From an uncultured Dokdonia sp. (lineage in GTDB: Bacteria; Bacteroidota; Bacteroidia; Flavobacteriales; Flavobacteriaceae): DNA of 49,109 bases. Below are positions 19,557 to 27,837 of the stretch, one piece after another. The stretch is from positions 1 to 49,109 of the forward strand of contig NZ_CANLNH010000024.1 of the NCBI RefSeq assembly GCF_947492535.1. Direction: 5' to 3'. Each line of letters starts with the position of its first letter. Position 1 is the first letter of the stretch. A program made the position numbers and the translations under genes. The notes below the pieces were generated by a model. The model did no database searches and had not been told where the DNA came from. It saw only the letters and a list, made by a program, of their open reading frames with translations.

Positions 19557-19934
19557 TTACTTAAGCTCAACTTCAGCTCCTGCCTCTTCTAATTGAGCTT
19601 TAAGTGCTTCAGCTTCATCTTTAGAAACACCTTCTTTAATTGGAGATGGTGCGTTATCAACTAATCCTTTTGCATCTTTAAGACCAGCACCAGTTAATTC
19701 TTTAACTAGTTTTACTACTGCTAATTTAGAAGCACCAGCTGCTGTAAGGATTACGTCAAATTCAGTTTGCTCATCTGCAGCGTCTCCACCACCAGCACCA
19801 CCACCAGCAGCAACAGCAACAGCTGCAGCAGCAGGCTCAATACCATACTCATCTTTTAATATACCAGCTAACTCATTTACTTCTTTTACTGTAAGGTTAA
19901 CTAATTGTTCTGCGAATTCTTTTAAATCTGCCAT
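19557..19934 (-). CDS. rplL: Ribosomal protein bL12 (L7/L12)
   Basis: 125 residues: an N-terminal dimerisation helix ([21 protein letters not shown]), a flexible Ala/Gly hinge around residues 35-55, and the C-terminal factor-binding domain ([40 protein letters not shown]). It forms the ribosomal stalk with L10 and recruits translation factors. It follows rplJ after 59 bases and precedes rpoB. Confidence 0.97.
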   Translation of the reverse strand: MADLKEFAEQLVNLTVKEVNELAGILKDEYGIEPAAAAVAVAAGGGAGGGDAADEQTEFDVILTAAGASKLAVVKLVKELTGAGLKDAKGLVDNAPSPIKEGVSKDEAEALKAQLEEAGAEVELK

Positions 19935-19993
19935 TTTTCTATCGTTTTAAAAAAAATAATCTTAATTATATAATTGTTAATAGTGCGTACTGC

Positions 19994-20515
19994 TTAACCT
20001 TCCTTTTCAGAAAGGGTTTTGATAATACCAGCGATTGTACTTCCTCCAGATTTAAGAGCGCTAACAACGTTCTTAGCAGGAGACTGAAGTAATCCAATGA
20101 TTTCTCCAATAAGTTCTTCTTTCGACTTGATATCTACCAGTGCATCTAGTTGGTCATCTCCAACATAGATAGCTTCTTCTATAAATGCTCCTTTTAACAA
20201 AGGTCTGTCAGCTTTCTTACGAAACTCTTTGATCACTTTTGCAGGGGCATTACCTGTCTCAGATAACATTATTGCAGTGTTTCCTTTTAATACTTCAGGA
20301 AGTTCTGCAAAATCTTTATCTGATGCTTCCATTGCTTTTGCAAGCAATGTGTTTTTAACTACAGCTAATTTGATACCTTGCTTGAAACAAGCACGACGTA
20401 ACTTAGATGTATTATCTGCATTCAATCCAGATATATCAGCTAAATAAATATTAGTGTTGTCTGCTAATTGTGTAGTTAAATTTTTTATTACTTGTGATTT
20501 CTCTTCTCTTGTCAT
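19994..20515 (-). CDS. rplJ: Ribosomal protein uL10
   Basis: 173 residues, the base of the stalk that binds 23S rRNA and the L12 dimers. The N-terminal MTREEKSQVIKNLTTQL and the LRRACFKQGIKLAVVKNTLL segment are typical. The C-terminal helix (LKSGGSTIAGIIKTLSEKEG) is where L12 docks. It lies 10 bases after rplA on the same strand. An autoregulatory leader like that of E. coli is not visible in so short a spacer. Confidence 0.96.
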   Translation of the reverse strand: MTREEKSQVIKNLTTQLADNTNIYLADISGLNADNTSKLRRACFKQGIKLAVVKNTLLAKAMEASDKDFAELPEVLKGNTAIMLSETGNAPAKVIKEFRKKADRPLLKGAFIEEAIYVGDDQLDALVDIKSKEELIGEIIGLLQSPAKNVVSALKSGGSTIAGIIKTLSEKEG

Positions 20516-20525
20516 AATTTCTAAT

Positions 20526-21224
20526 TTAACTAGTAGCGTAACTTTTAGAATCTACCTCAATCCCAGGACTCATTGTACTAGACATGAAGATACTTTTAAT
20601 GTATACTCCTTTTGCTGTGGTAGGTTTCAATTTCACTAATGTACTAAGTAATTCTTTTGCGTTACCTGCAATTTTATCTGCATCAAAAGATGCTTTTCCT
20701 ACAGATGCATGTACAATACCAGTTTTATCGACTTTAAAATCAATTTTACCAGCTTTTACATCTGAAACTGCTTTAGATATATCCATAGTTACAGTACCAG
20801 TCTTTGGATTAGGCATTAAACCACGTGGTCCAAGAACACGTCCTAATGGTCCTAATTTACCCATTACACTTGGCATTGTAATAATTACATCTACATCTGT
20901 CCAACCACCTTTGATTTTATCAAGGTACTCATCAAGACCAACATAATCTGCACCAGCTGCTTTTGCATCTGCCTCTTTATCAGGAGTAACAAGTGCAAGC
21001 ACCTTTACATCCTTACCAGTACCATGTGGTAGTGTTACTACACCACGAACCATCTGGTTTGCTTTACGAGGATCTACGTTAAGACGTACAGCAATATCTA
21101 CGGAAGCATCGAAATTTACGTTGCTTACTTCTTTTATTAAAGCAGAAGCATCATCAATACTGTAAGCTTTACCAGCTTCAATCTTGCTTTGATTCTCTTT
21201 TTGCTTTTTTGTTAATTTTGCCAT
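20526..21224 (-). CDS. rplA: Ribosomal protein uL1
   Basis: 232 residues. It binds 23S rRNA at the exit-side stalk and usually represses its own operon. Signature stretches are [32 protein letters not shown], and [20 protein letters not shown]. It sits 20 bases after rplK. The length and the ATG start fit the family. Confidence 0.97.
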   Translation of the reverse strand: MAKLTKKQKENQSKIEAGKAYSIDDASALIKEVSNVNFDASVDIAVRLNVDPRKANQMVRGVVTLPHGTGKDVKVLALVTPDKEADAKAAGADYVGLDEYLDKIKGGWTDVDVIITMPSVMGKLGPLGRVLGPRGLMPNPKTGTVTMDISKAVSDVKAGKIDFKVDKTGIVHASVGKASFDADKIAGNAKELLSTLVKLKPTTAKGVYIKSIFMSSTMSPGIEVDSKSYATS

Positions 21225-21244
21225 TTTAATTTTCTTTTTGGATG

Positions 21245-21685
21245 TTAAGCTGGAGCATCTCCACCTTTAACCGTAATACCCATTGATCTTGCAGTACCAG
21301 CTACCATTTTCATAGCGCTTTCAATTGTAAATGCATTTAAATCAGGCATTTTATCTTCTGCAATAGTTCTTACTTGATCCCAAGTTACTTTTGCTACTTT
21401 TCTACGGTTAGGCTCACCTGAACCACCTTTTACTTTAGCTGCTTCCATTAATTGAACTGCTGCTGGTGGAGTTTTAATTACAAAGTCAAAAGACTTATCT
21501 CCATAAACAGTAATAACAACAGGAAGTACTTTGCCAGCTTTATCTTGTGTTCTTGCATTAAATTGCTTACAGAACTCCATGATATTAACTCCGGCCGCAC
21601 CTAAAGCAGGTCCTACTGGTGGAGAAGGGTTTGCGGCACCTCCTCGTACTTGCAACTTTACAACCTTACTTACTTCTTTTGCCAT
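21245..21685 (-). CDS. rplK: Ribosomal protein uL11
   Basis: 146 residues. The Pro-rich N-terminal motif ([20 protein letters not shown]) and the C-terminal rRNA-binding part ([31 protein letters not shown]) are complete. It is part of the GTPase-associated centre and lies between nusG and rplA. Confidence 0.97.
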   Translation of the reverse strand: MAKEVSKVVKLQVRGGAANPSPPVGPALGAAGVNIMEFCKQFNARTQDKAGKVLPVVITVYGDKSFDFVIKTPPAAVQLMEAAKVKGGSGEPNRRKVAKVTWDQVRTIAEDKMPDLNAFTIESAMKMVAGTARSMGITVKGGDAPA

Positions 21686-21767
21686 TTTTCAAAATTTAAC
21701 TTTGACTTGTTCTTAGAGTTGGAAGCAATAGAACAAAATCCAAAATATTAGTGTAACACTTAATTAT

Positions 21768-22322
21768 TTATACTTTTTCTACTTGCATGTAGCTTAACTC
21801 TAGCGGTGTCTTTCTACCAAATATCTTCACCATCACCTCTAGCTTACGTTTTTCTTCATTTACTTTTTCAACAGTTCCATTAAACCCGTTAAAAGGACCA
21901 TCAATTACCTTAATAGTTTCTCCAACCGTATAAGGTATTGCTACATTGTCTTGTTTTACAGAAAGCTCATCTACCTTACCTAGCATACGATTTACTTCTG
22001 CTTTACGAAGTGGCACAGGATCCCCTCCTTTTACCTCTCCTAAAAATCCAATCACTCCATTTATCGATTTGATAATATGAGGAATCTCTCCTCCTAAATG
22101 AGCTTTAACCATAATATATCCAGGAAAATAAACTCTTTCTTTGTTTATTTTCTTACCATTACGGATTTGAATTACTTTTTCAGTAGGAACTAAAACCTCT
22201 TCTATATAGTCCTCAAGATTAAGTCTAGTAATCTCTTGTTCTATATAAGCTTTGATCTTATTTTCTTGACCACTAACAGCCCTTACTACATACCAATGTC
22301 TGGTGTTGTTTGTTTTAGCCAT
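21768..22322 (-). CDS. nusG: Transcription termination/antitermination factor NusG
   Basis: 184 residues. The NGN domain (RHWYVVRAVSGQENKIKAYI, YFPGYIMVKAHL) binds RNA polymerase. The C-terminal KOW domain (GETIKVIDGPFNGFNGTVEK) binds Rho or ribosomal S10. It lies 9 bases after secE, the usual pair. Confidence 0.96.
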   Translation of the reverse strand: MAKTNNTRHWYVVRAVSGQENKIKAYIEQEITRLNLEDYIEEVLVPTEKVIQIRNGKKINKERVYFPGYIMVKAHLGGEIPHIIKSINGVIGFLGEVKGGDPVPLRKAEVNRMLGKVDELSVKQDNVAIPYTVGETIKVIDGPFNGFNGTVEKVNEEKRKLEVMVKIFGRKTPLELSYMQVEKV

Positions 22323-22331
22323 AGTTAAAAA

Positions 22332-22532
22332 TTAAGCACCTACTACTTTTTCAAAGTATAGCTTGATCACATTACTAAATACAGAATCAACACCCCAAAC
22401 TGCCAAAGAGAATATAATTGAAAAAACAGCAACTACTACCATAAGACGTTGAGCTTCCGCTAGCGGTGTCCATGTCACATGATTCTTTAACTCGTTGTAC
22501 GATTCTTGTACGTAATTTATAAATCCAGCCAT
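22332..22532 (-). CDS. secE: Preprotein translocase subunit SecE
   Basis: 66 residues with a short amphipathic N-terminal part (FINYVQESYNELKNHVTWTP) and a single membrane helix (LMVVVAVFSIIFSLAVWGVD). This is the short single-helix form of SecE. It clamps SecY in the inner membrane. It is encoded between tRNA-Trp and nusG. Confidence 0.93.
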   Translation of the reverse strand: MAGFINYVQESYNELKNHVTWTPLAEAQRLMVVVAVFSIIFSLAVWGVDSVFSNVIKLYFEKVVGA

Positions 22533-22582
22533 AATTTTATTCTTATTTAGAAAATGATAAACACTTCCATCATTTTACTTAG

Positions 22583-22655
22583 CACGGGTTGAGAGACTCG
22601 AACTCACGACACCTGGTTTTGGAGACCAGTGCTCTACCAACTGAGCTAAACCCGT
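22583..22655 (-). tRNA. tRNA-Trp (anticodon CCA)
   Basis: 73 nt with a full cloverleaf: acceptor stem ACGGGTT/AACCCGT, anticodon stem CTGGT/ACCAG with loop CTCCAAA, and T-loop GTTCGAGTC. The CCA end is not encoded. It lies between tuf and secE, its usual place. Confidence 0.95.
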
Positions 22656-22694
22656 ATGTTTAAAAGGCCTTTACATATAAACCCCTTTTAAACA

Positions 22695-22728
22695 AAAGTC
22701 AAGGCGTTCCGAATAATCGGAACACCTT
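22695..22728 (-). terminator. Hairpin after tuf
   Basis: A 12-bp stem (22701-22712 with 22717-22728, one G-U) with loop ATAA, followed on the minus strand by GACTTTTGTTT. It is a probable terminator or processing site between tuf and tRNA-Trp. Confidence 0.65.
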
Positions 22729-22753
22729 TACTTTTATAAATTCATTTTTATTC

Positions 22754-23941
22754 TTAGTCTAGGATTTCAGTAACCTGACCAGCTCCTACAGTTCTACCTC
22801 CTTCACGAACAGCAAAACGAAGACCTAAATTTAATGCGATAGGTTGGATAAGCTCAACAGTAATTGTTAAGTTATCTCCAGGCATTACCATTTCAACTCC
22901 ATCAGGAAGTGCAATATTTCCTGTTACATCAGTTGTACGTACGTAGAACTGAGGACGGTAGTTATTATGGAATGGAGTGTGACGCCCACCTTCTTCTTTT
23001 TTAAGGATATAAACCTCAGCTTTGAATTTAGCATGTGGTGTTACAGATCCTGGCTTAACGATTACCATACCTCTAGAGATTTGAGTTTTCTCAATACCTC
23101 TTAATAGGATACCTGCATTATCTCCAGCCTCACCTCTATCAAGGATTTGACGGAACATCTCAATACCAGTAATAGTAGAAGTTAATTTCTCAGCTCCCAT
23201 ACCGATAATCTCTACAGGATCTCCAGTGTTTGCGATACCAGTTTCAATACGACCAGTTGCAACAGTTCCACGACCTGTAATAGAGAATACATCTTCTATT
23301 AGCATTAGGAAATCTTTTTCAGTTTCACGTAATGGCTCTTCAATCCAAGTATCAACAGCATTCATAAGCTCTAATACAGTATCAACCCACTTTTGCTCAC
23401 CGTTAAGTGCACCTAAAGCAGATCCAGCAACTACAGGACCATTATCCCCATCGTACTCATAGAAAGAAAGAAGCTCTCTAATTTCCATTTCAACAAGCTC
23501 AAGTAATTCTTCATCATCAACCATATCCACTTTATTCATGAATACAACGATACGAGGAATACCTACCTGACGACCAAGAAGGATATGCTCACGTGTTTGT
23601 GGCATAGGACCATCTGTAGCAGCAACTACAAGAATAGCACCGTCCATTTGAGCAGCACCAGTTACCATGTTCTTTACGTAATCGGCGTGACCTGGACAAT
23701 CAACGTGTGCGTAGTGACGTGTTTCAGTCGCATACTCAACGTGAGAAGAGTTAATAGTAATACCTCTTTCTTTTTCTTCAGGAGCATTATCAATTTGATC
23801 AAAAGCAGAAGCTTCTGAATAACCAGCATCTGCTAATACTTTCGTGATAGCAGCAGTTAAAGTTGTTTTACCGTGATCTACGTGCCCGATAGTACCAACA
23901 TTTAAATGGGGTTTCGAACGATCATATGTTTCCTTTGCCAT
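22754..23941 (-). CDS. tuf: Elongation factor Tu
   Basis: 395 residues. It delivers aminoacyl-tRNA to the ribosome as a GTP complex. The G1 motif is GHVDHGKT (19-26). The G2 region ([12 protein letters not shown]), G3 DCPGH, G4 NKVD and the TRETEKD-type switch segments are present. Domains 2 and 3 ([29 protein letters not shown]) are complete. It lies between tRNA-Thr(GGT) and tRNA-Trp. Confidence 0.98.
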   Translation of the reverse strand: MAKETYDRSKPHLNVGTIGHVDHGKTTLTAAITKVLADAGYSEASAFDQIDNAPEEKERGITINSSHVEYATETRHYAHVDCPGHADYVKNMVTGAAQMDGAILVVAATDGPMPQTREHILLGRQVGIPRIVVFMNKVDMVDDEELLELVEMEIRELLSFYEYDGDNGPVVAGSALGALNGEQKWVDTVLELMNAVDTWIEEPLRETEKDFLMLIEDVFSITGRGTVATGRIETGIANTGDPVEIIGMGAEKLTSTITGIEMFRQILDRGEAGDNAGILLRGIEKTQISRGMVIVKPGSVTPHAKFKAEVYILKKEEGGRHTPFHNNYRPQFYVRTTDVTGNIALPDGVEMVMPGDNLTITVELIQPIALNLGLRFAVREGGRTVGAGQVTEILD

Positions 23942-24063
23942 AATGTAATTATTTAATCTTTAGTCTTAGTTATTATTAGTGTACTAATTTCTTTTCGATC
24001 GACCCCCTCTTCATCTAAACACAAAAGGCTAGTACGACCTATACTTAATTATTCATTTTTTTG

Positions 24064-24135
24064 AGCCAACGACGGGATTTGAACCCGTGGCCTCTTCCTT
24101 ACCAAGGAAACGCTCTACCCCTGAGCTACGTCGGC
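24064..24135 (-). tRNA. tRNA-Thr (anticodon GGT)
   Basis: 72 nt: acceptor stem GCCGACG/CGTTGGC (one G-U), anticodon stem TTTCC/GGAAG with loop TTGGTAA, and a T-arm with GGTTCAAATCC. It lies directly upstream of tuf on the same strand, probably on the same primary transcript. Confidence 0.93.
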
Positions 24136-24142
24136 TAGTTTA

Positions 24143-24157
24143 CGCTTTCGCGAAAGC
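24143..24157. repeat. Dispersed palindrome, copy 6, between two tRNA genes
   Basis: CGCTTTCGCGAAAGC (14 of the 16 bases paired) in the 45-base spacer between tRNA-Gly and tRNA-Thr(GGT), 8 bases before the 5' end of the latter. Confidence 0.9.
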
Positions 24158-24180
24158 TCAATACCCAAAGGCATTTATAG

Positions 24181-24253
24181 AGCGGGAGACCGGGTTCGAA
24201 CCGGCGACATTCAGCTTGGAAGGCTGACGCTCTACCAACTGAGCTACTCCCGC
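24181..24253 (-). tRNA. tRNA-Gly (anticodon TCC)
   Basis: 73 nt: acceptor GCGGGAG/CTCCCGC, anticodon stem TCAGC/GCTGA with loop CTTCCAA, T-arm GGTTCGAACCC. It is the third gene of the four-tRNA cluster. Confidence 0.95.
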
Positions 24254-24335
24254 TTTTATTAACACTATATATTATAGTATCAAAAGGTGATTTCAATATT
24301 TCAAAACAGACCACAAACAATGCAGTCATACAAAA

Positions 24336-24374
24336 ATTTTCAAGTGAAAACCTATTAAGTTTTCACTTGAAAAT
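24336..24374 (-). terminator. Perfect 15-bp hairpin between tRNA-Tyr and tRNA-Gly
   Basis: Arms 24336-24350 and 24360-24374 are exact reverse complements (ATTTTCAAGTGAAAA) around a 9-base loop. On the minus strand a short T-run follows. It could terminate part of the transcripts or guide processing of the tRNA precursor. Confidence 0.6.
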
Positions 24375-24382
24375 AATTAGCG

Positions 24383-24464
24383 TGGGGAGAGCAGGATTCG
24401 AACCTGCGAAGTTAAAAACAACGGAGTTACAGTCCGTCCTCGTTGGCCGCTTGAGTATCTCCCC
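24383..24464 (-). tRNA. tRNA-Tyr (anticodon GTA)
   Basis: 82 nt with the long variable arm of a class II tRNA. Acceptor GGGGAGA/TCTCCCC, anticodon stem ACGGA/TCCGT with loop CTGTAAC. Confidence 0.95.
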
Positions 24465-24667
24465 TTTCATCAATTTTTCAGGATGCAAAAGTATGCATTT
24501 TAAATCGATAAACAACAATAATTTTAAAGAACTTTTTTAATCTTTTTTTCGAACTGAGGGAGGGACTTATTTCAACTACGTTTAACGCAGACTTTTTACC
24601 CAATAAATCTAAATAAATTACCCAAAAAAGCAATTCGTTTAAAGTATTCCAACATTTCAAATTAAAG

Positions 24668-24741
24668 AGCCGATGGAGGGACTCGAACCCACGACCTGCT
24701 GATTACAAATCAGCTGCTCTAGCCAGCTGAGCTACATCGGC
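24668..24741 (-). tRNA. tRNA-Thr (anticodon TGT)
   Basis: 74 nt: acceptor GCCGATG/CATCGGC, anticodon stem GCTGA/TCAGC with loop TTTGTAA, T-arm GGTTCGAGTCC. First of the tRNA cluster. The 203 bases between it and tRNA-Tyr show no gene. Confidence 0.95.
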
Positions 24742-24773
24742 TTTTTTACTTTTAAAAGTCTCAAAAGAGACAT

Positions 24774-24801
24774 AAAAAAAGTCCGTTATTTCTAACGGAC
24801 T
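24774..24801 (-). terminator. Rho-independent terminator of raiA
   Basis: An 8-bp stem AGTCCGTT / AACGGACT with a 6-base loop, followed on the minus strand by seven T. It lies about 50 bases after the raiA stop and separates it from the tRNA cluster. Confidence 0.85.
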
Positions 24802-24851
24802 GCAAATGTAGACATTTTTAATATCTAACAAAACATTTTATTTATTTTTTT

Positions 24852-25157
24852 TTATGCAATGTGTGCTCTTAACTTTTCTTTTCTTTTTTTAAGCACTCTT
24901 TCAAGGGATTGCACGCATACATCGATACCTTCTTCAAATGACTTTGCACTCTTCTTTACAATAAACTCATCTCCAGGAACACTTATTAATACTTCTACAA
25001 TCTTATTTTCTGGTTTATTATTAGGCTCAAGCTTTAAAAACACATCTGCGTGTATTATCTTATCATAAAACTGCTCTAACTTATTTAACTTCTTCTGGAT
25101 AAATTCAATCAATTTTACATCTGGGTCAAATTGTGGTGCTTCAACAGTTACTTTCAT
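24852..25157 (-). CDS. Ribosome hibernation promoting factor, short form (RaiA/HPF)
   Basis: 101 residues starting MKVTVEAPQFDPDVKLIEFI, then KLEQFYDKIIHADVFLKLE, and VEVLISVPGDEFIVKKSAKSFEEGIDVC, ending in a basic tail (LKKRKEKLRAHIA). This is the short HPF/YfiA fold that binds the decoding site of idle ribosomes. The ATG at 25157 fits the family; upstream in-frame sequence is not related. It follows the XerC-like gene and is followed by a strong terminator. Confidence 0.92.
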   Translation of the reverse strand: MKVTVEAPQFDPDVKLIEFIQKKLNKLEQFYDKIIHADVFLKLEPNNKPENKIVEVLISVPGDEFIVKKSAKSFEEGIDVCVQSLERVLKKRKEKLRAHIA

Positions 25158-25221
25158 ATGCCACGATATTTTAAGGGTTAGAACTTTGGCAGCACTACTG
25201 CCATACTTTAACAAACAATCA

Positions 25222-26112
25222 TCATTTTTTATTACGAGGATGGGCATTATTATAAACATTACGCAGTGTTTTTATACTATTATGAGTATATACTTGCGTA
25301 GAAGCTAAACTTGCATGACCTAACAGATCTTTTAATGTATTTAAATCTGCCCCTTGGTTAAGCAAATGAGTAGCAAAAGAATGTCTAATAATATGCGGAC
25401 TCTTTTTGATTTTGTTTGACGTCTTACTAAAATAATGATTTATTATTCTATAAACAAGTGTATCATATAATTTAACGCCTTTCTTAGTAATAAGCAGTGG
25501 CGCATCATATTCATTTAAAGAAACCTCATTTCTCTTCTCCAAATATTTAGAAATCGTAACACACACATTGGGCAACAAAGGCATCAAACGCTCTTTATTA
25601 CGCTTCCCGATAACGCGTATTGTTTTTTGAGACACATCTACACTGCCTATGGTAAGACCAATAAGCTCTGCCCTTCTCATCCCTGTTCCGTACAATAACT
25701 CCAATAACAAAAGATCTCGTATAGATTCAAAATCATTTGAAATAGATAATAAATCAAATACCTCAGACACTTCATTCTCTGAAAAAGGAATCTGAAGCCT
25801 TTTAGATGTTTTTAATGCCTTATGCTTTACCAAGGGTGAAACTTTAATTGCTTCCATCTTTACAAGGAACTTATAAAACGATTTTAACGAAGAGACTTTT
25901 CGATTAATACTTCTATTTGAAATACCCTCATCCACAAGCGATACGATCCAACTTCGTATTTGACTGTAATGCACTTCCTGAAGTTCTATTTGATCATAGT
26001 TCGCTTTCGCGAAAGCGTAAAAAGCCTCAATATCTTTCTCATAAGCAAGCACTGTATGAGAACTATACTTCTTTTCTAAGGAGAGGTAATCTATAAAAGA
26101 TTGTAAGAACAT
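25222..26112 (-). CDS. xerC: Tyrosine recombinase, XerC/XerD-like
   Basis: 296 residues. The N-terminal SAM-like DNA-binding domain (SFIDYLSLEKKYSSHTVLAY) is followed by the catalytic domain with GTGMRRAEL (first Arg), HIIRHSFATHL (His and second Arg), LLGHASLASTQVYTH (second His and Tyr nucleophile, Y275). It probably resolves chromosome dimers, but one of several Xer paralogues cannot be told from another here. The ATG at 26112 is preferred to an upstream TTG. A perfect palindrome (26002-26017) is read as AFAKA just after the first helix. It lies next to raiA and rpsU, a neighbourhood often seen in Flavobacteriaceae. Confidence 0.9.
   Translation of the reverse strand: MFLQSFIDYLSLEKKYSSHTVLAYEKDIEAFYAFAKANYDQIELQEVHYSQIRSWIVSLVDEGISNRSINRKVSSLKSFYKFLVKMEAIKVSPLVKHKALKTSKRLQIPFSENEVSEVFDLLSISNDFESIRDLLLLELLYGTGMRRAELIGLTIGSVDVSQKTIRVIGKRNKERLMPLLPNVCVTISKYLEKRNEVSLNEYDAPLLITKKGVKLYDTLVYRIINHYFSKTSNKIKKSPHIIRHSFATHLLNQGADLNTLKDLLGHASLASTQVYTHNSIKTLRNVYNNAHPRNKK
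26002..26017. repeat. Dispersed palindrome, copy 7, inside the xerC-like gene
   Basis: A perfect 16-base CGCTTTCGCGAAAGCG, read on the minus strand as AFAKA in the N-terminal domain. Confidence 0.95.
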
Positions 26113-26193
26113 TTCAACGTAGTGGTTTTTAGCGTGCAACAGTCACCCTGAAGAGAGGTCTCAACTTTCGTGGAGATATATCACTAAAACGCA

Positions 26194-26240
26194 ATAAAAA
26201 ACCGTTACTCTACAAAGATATACTTTATAAAGTAACGGTT
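26194..26240 (-). terminator. Terminator of rpsU
   Basis: A perfect 10-bp stem AACCGTTACT / AGTAACGGTT (26200-26209 and 26231-26240) with a 21-base loop, followed on the minus strand by a T-rich run. Confidence 0.75.
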
Positions 26241-26314
26241 ATATATTTTGAAAGAGGTATTCTCTTCCTATATATCCAGACTTCTCATGTAATATGAGTG
26301 ACGGATACTCTTTT

Positions 26315-26509
26315 TTAGATATTTTCTTTATCTCTAAGACCTTGGATATATGCAGCCTTTTGGATTTCACGCCTTCTACTTACAGAAGGTTTTGTGAACT
26401 GCTTACGCTCTCTAAGGTTACGCATAGTCTTTGTACGATCAAATTTACGCTTGAAACGTTTAAGCGCTCTATCTATATTTTCTCCGTCTTTTACTGGTAT
26501 AATTAACAT
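26315..26509 (-). CDS. rpsU: Ribosomal protein bS21
   Basis: 64 residues: MLIIPVKDGENIDRALKRFK, then RKFDRTKTMRNLRERKQFTK and a basic C terminus. bS21 lies next to the 3' end of 16S rRNA on the small subunit. In Flavobacteriia structures it helps to hide the anti-Shine-Dalgarno sequence, which explains the general lack of SD sites. Its own gene has an extremely strong SD (26516-26526), the pattern reported for bS21 autoregulation in that class. It has its own promoter and terminator. Confidence 0.96.
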   Translation of the reverse strand: MLIIPVKDGENIDRALKRFKRKFDRTKTMRNLRERKQFTKPSVSRRREIQKAAYIQGLRDKENI

Positions 26510-26515
26510 AGTGGG

Positions 26516-26526
26516 ACCTCCTTTCT
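26516..26526 (-). promoter_or_regulatory. Very strong Shine-Dalgarno of rpsU
   Basis: On the minus strand AGAAAGGAGGT ends six bases before the ATG. It can pair over 11 nt with the usual 16S rRNA 3' end (ACCTCCTTTCT). No other gene in the window has a comparable site. In Flavobacteriia this serves to sense free bS21: ribosomes lacking it expose the anti-SD and translate rpsU. Confidence 0.85.
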
Positions 26527-26553
26527 TTAAATTCTTATTCTGTTTTCAGGCTG

Positions 26554-26583
26554 CAAATATACTACTATTAGTTATTCCTGCAA
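26554..26583 (-). promoter_or_regulatory. Promoter of rpsU
   Basis: On the minus strand TTG (26581-26583) and, after 19 bases, TATATTTG (26554-26561), an exact match to the -7 consensus TAnnTTTG. The start codon follows after about 45 bases. Confidence 0.65.
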
Positions 26584-26600
26584 CCTTGTATTGAATTATT

Positions 26601-27779
26601 TTATGCTTTTGTTTCAGTTTGCACCTTATATTCTTTTTTATCGATGATCATCTTTGCTATAATCTCTCTAAGAATATCTGAAGTACCTCCGCCTATAGGG
26701 CCTAACCTACTATCTCTTAACAATCTAGCCATTGGATACTCTTCCATATACCCATACCCTCCAAGCATTTGAAGACAATCGTAGATTACTTCATCAGCTA
26801 TTTTGGTTGCTGTTAATTTTGACATGGTCGCTTCTTTTACCACATATTCCCCTTTATCAAGGCGATACGCAATCGCGTAATTAAATGTTTTTGACATCTC
26901 CACTTCTGCTTTACGTTCTGCAATTTTATGACGTAATGCTTGGAAACGGTCTATGGTTTGCCCAAAGGCCATACGGTCTTTCATATAGTCTAATGCATAA
27001 TCTATAGCATACTCTGCTCTTGCATGTGCATTAATTCCCATAATTAAACGTTCTGTAGCAAAATGCTGCATAATATAACCAAAACCTTTATTTTCTTCAC
27101 CCATTAGGTTAGCCACAGGAATACGAACATTGTCAAATGCAATCTCCCCTGTATCTGAAGCTCTCCACCCTAATTTATCTAGCTTGGTTGCAGATACACC
27201 TGGTGTATCACGATCTACTAGAAAAATACTCATCCCCTTTCCTCCTAATTCAGGAGCTGTTTTTGCTGCAACTACTAGGTAGTCTGAGTAGACTCCATTT
27301 GTTATAAATGTTTTTGACCCATTTAAAACATAATGATCTCCATCTTTTACAGCTGTTGTCCTCATACCAGCCACATCACTTCCTCCAAAAGGCTCTGTAA
27401 TACACAAACAGCCTATTTTTTCTCCTGTAATACTCGGTGCAAGGTATTCTGATTTTATACGTGCGTCACCTTCAGCATTAAGATGTGTCATAGCAAGGTA
27501 TGCATGTGCCCATATAGCCGCTGCAAAACCACCAGAATTTATTTTTTGAAGTTCTTCAAGAAGAATAACCGTATAAAAGAAATCTAATCCCATACCTCCA
27601 TATTCTTCAGGGTATGCAATTCCAAAAAAGCCCATTTCTCCAAATTTCTCCCAGATAAAACGATCAATCTTTCCAGTTTCCTCCCATTTATCTATATGAG
27701 GAACCACCTCTTTTTGAAGAAAATCCTGTAAGCTTTTTCTAAAAAGATTATGTTCTTCTGTAAAATATAATTCGTTCAT
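26601..27779 (-). CDS. Acyl-CoA dehydrogenase (long-chain/isovaleryl-like subgroup)
   Basis: 392 residues, FAD-dependent alpha,beta-dehydrogenation of an acyl-CoA. Conserved stretches: CITEPFGGSDVAGMRTTAV (FAD contact), the LNGSKTFITNG motif, GWRASDTGEIAFDNVRIP, and QMLGGYGYMEEYPMARLLRD. The usual catalytic Glu in YEGTSE is absent (GGGTSDI); instead E243 in ATERL sits where isovaleryl- and long-chain enzymes carry their base. The substrate is therefore probably long or branched, but this is inference. The ATG at 27779 fits the family start (MNELYFTEEHNLFRKSLQDF); the longer frame overlaps the neighbouring gene. Confidence 0.9.
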   Translation of the reverse strand: MNELYFTEEHNLFRKSLQDFLQKEVVPHIDKWEETGKIDRFIWEKFGEMGFFGIAYPEEYGGMGLDFFYTVILLEELQKINSGGFAAAIWAHAYLAMTHLNAEGDARIKSEYLAPSITGEKIGCLCITEPFGGSDVAGMRTTAVKDGDHYVLNGSKTFITNGVYSDYLVVAAKTAPELGGKGMSIFLVDRDTPGVSATKLDKLGWRASDTGEIAFDNVRIPVANLMGEENKGFGYIMQHFATERLIMGINAHARAEYAIDYALDYMKDRMAFGQTIDRFQALRHKIAERKAEVEMSKTFNYAIAYRLDKGEYVVKEATMSKLTATKIADEVIYDCLQMLGGYGYMEEYPMARLLRDSRLGPIGGGTSDILREIIAKMIIDKKEYKVQTETKA

Positions 27780-27837
27780 CTTTATTCTTAAATTTAGGCT
27801 TAAAATCGTGTGATTGTTAAACAGATTTGCAGTAGTT

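Noticed and set aside
21686-21767. A separate promoter or attenuator between nusG and rplK
   Set aside because: No TAnnTTTG box or stable stem was found in this spacer.
24135-24660. Short minus-strand frames over the tRNA cluster
   Set aside because: They run through tRNA-Gly and the spacer sequence and have no protein-like pattern.
25222-26112. Phage or integrative-element integrase
   Set aside because: It sits between core genes (raiA and rpsU), has XerC/D length and motifs, and no attachment-site duplication of the nearby tRNAs was seen.
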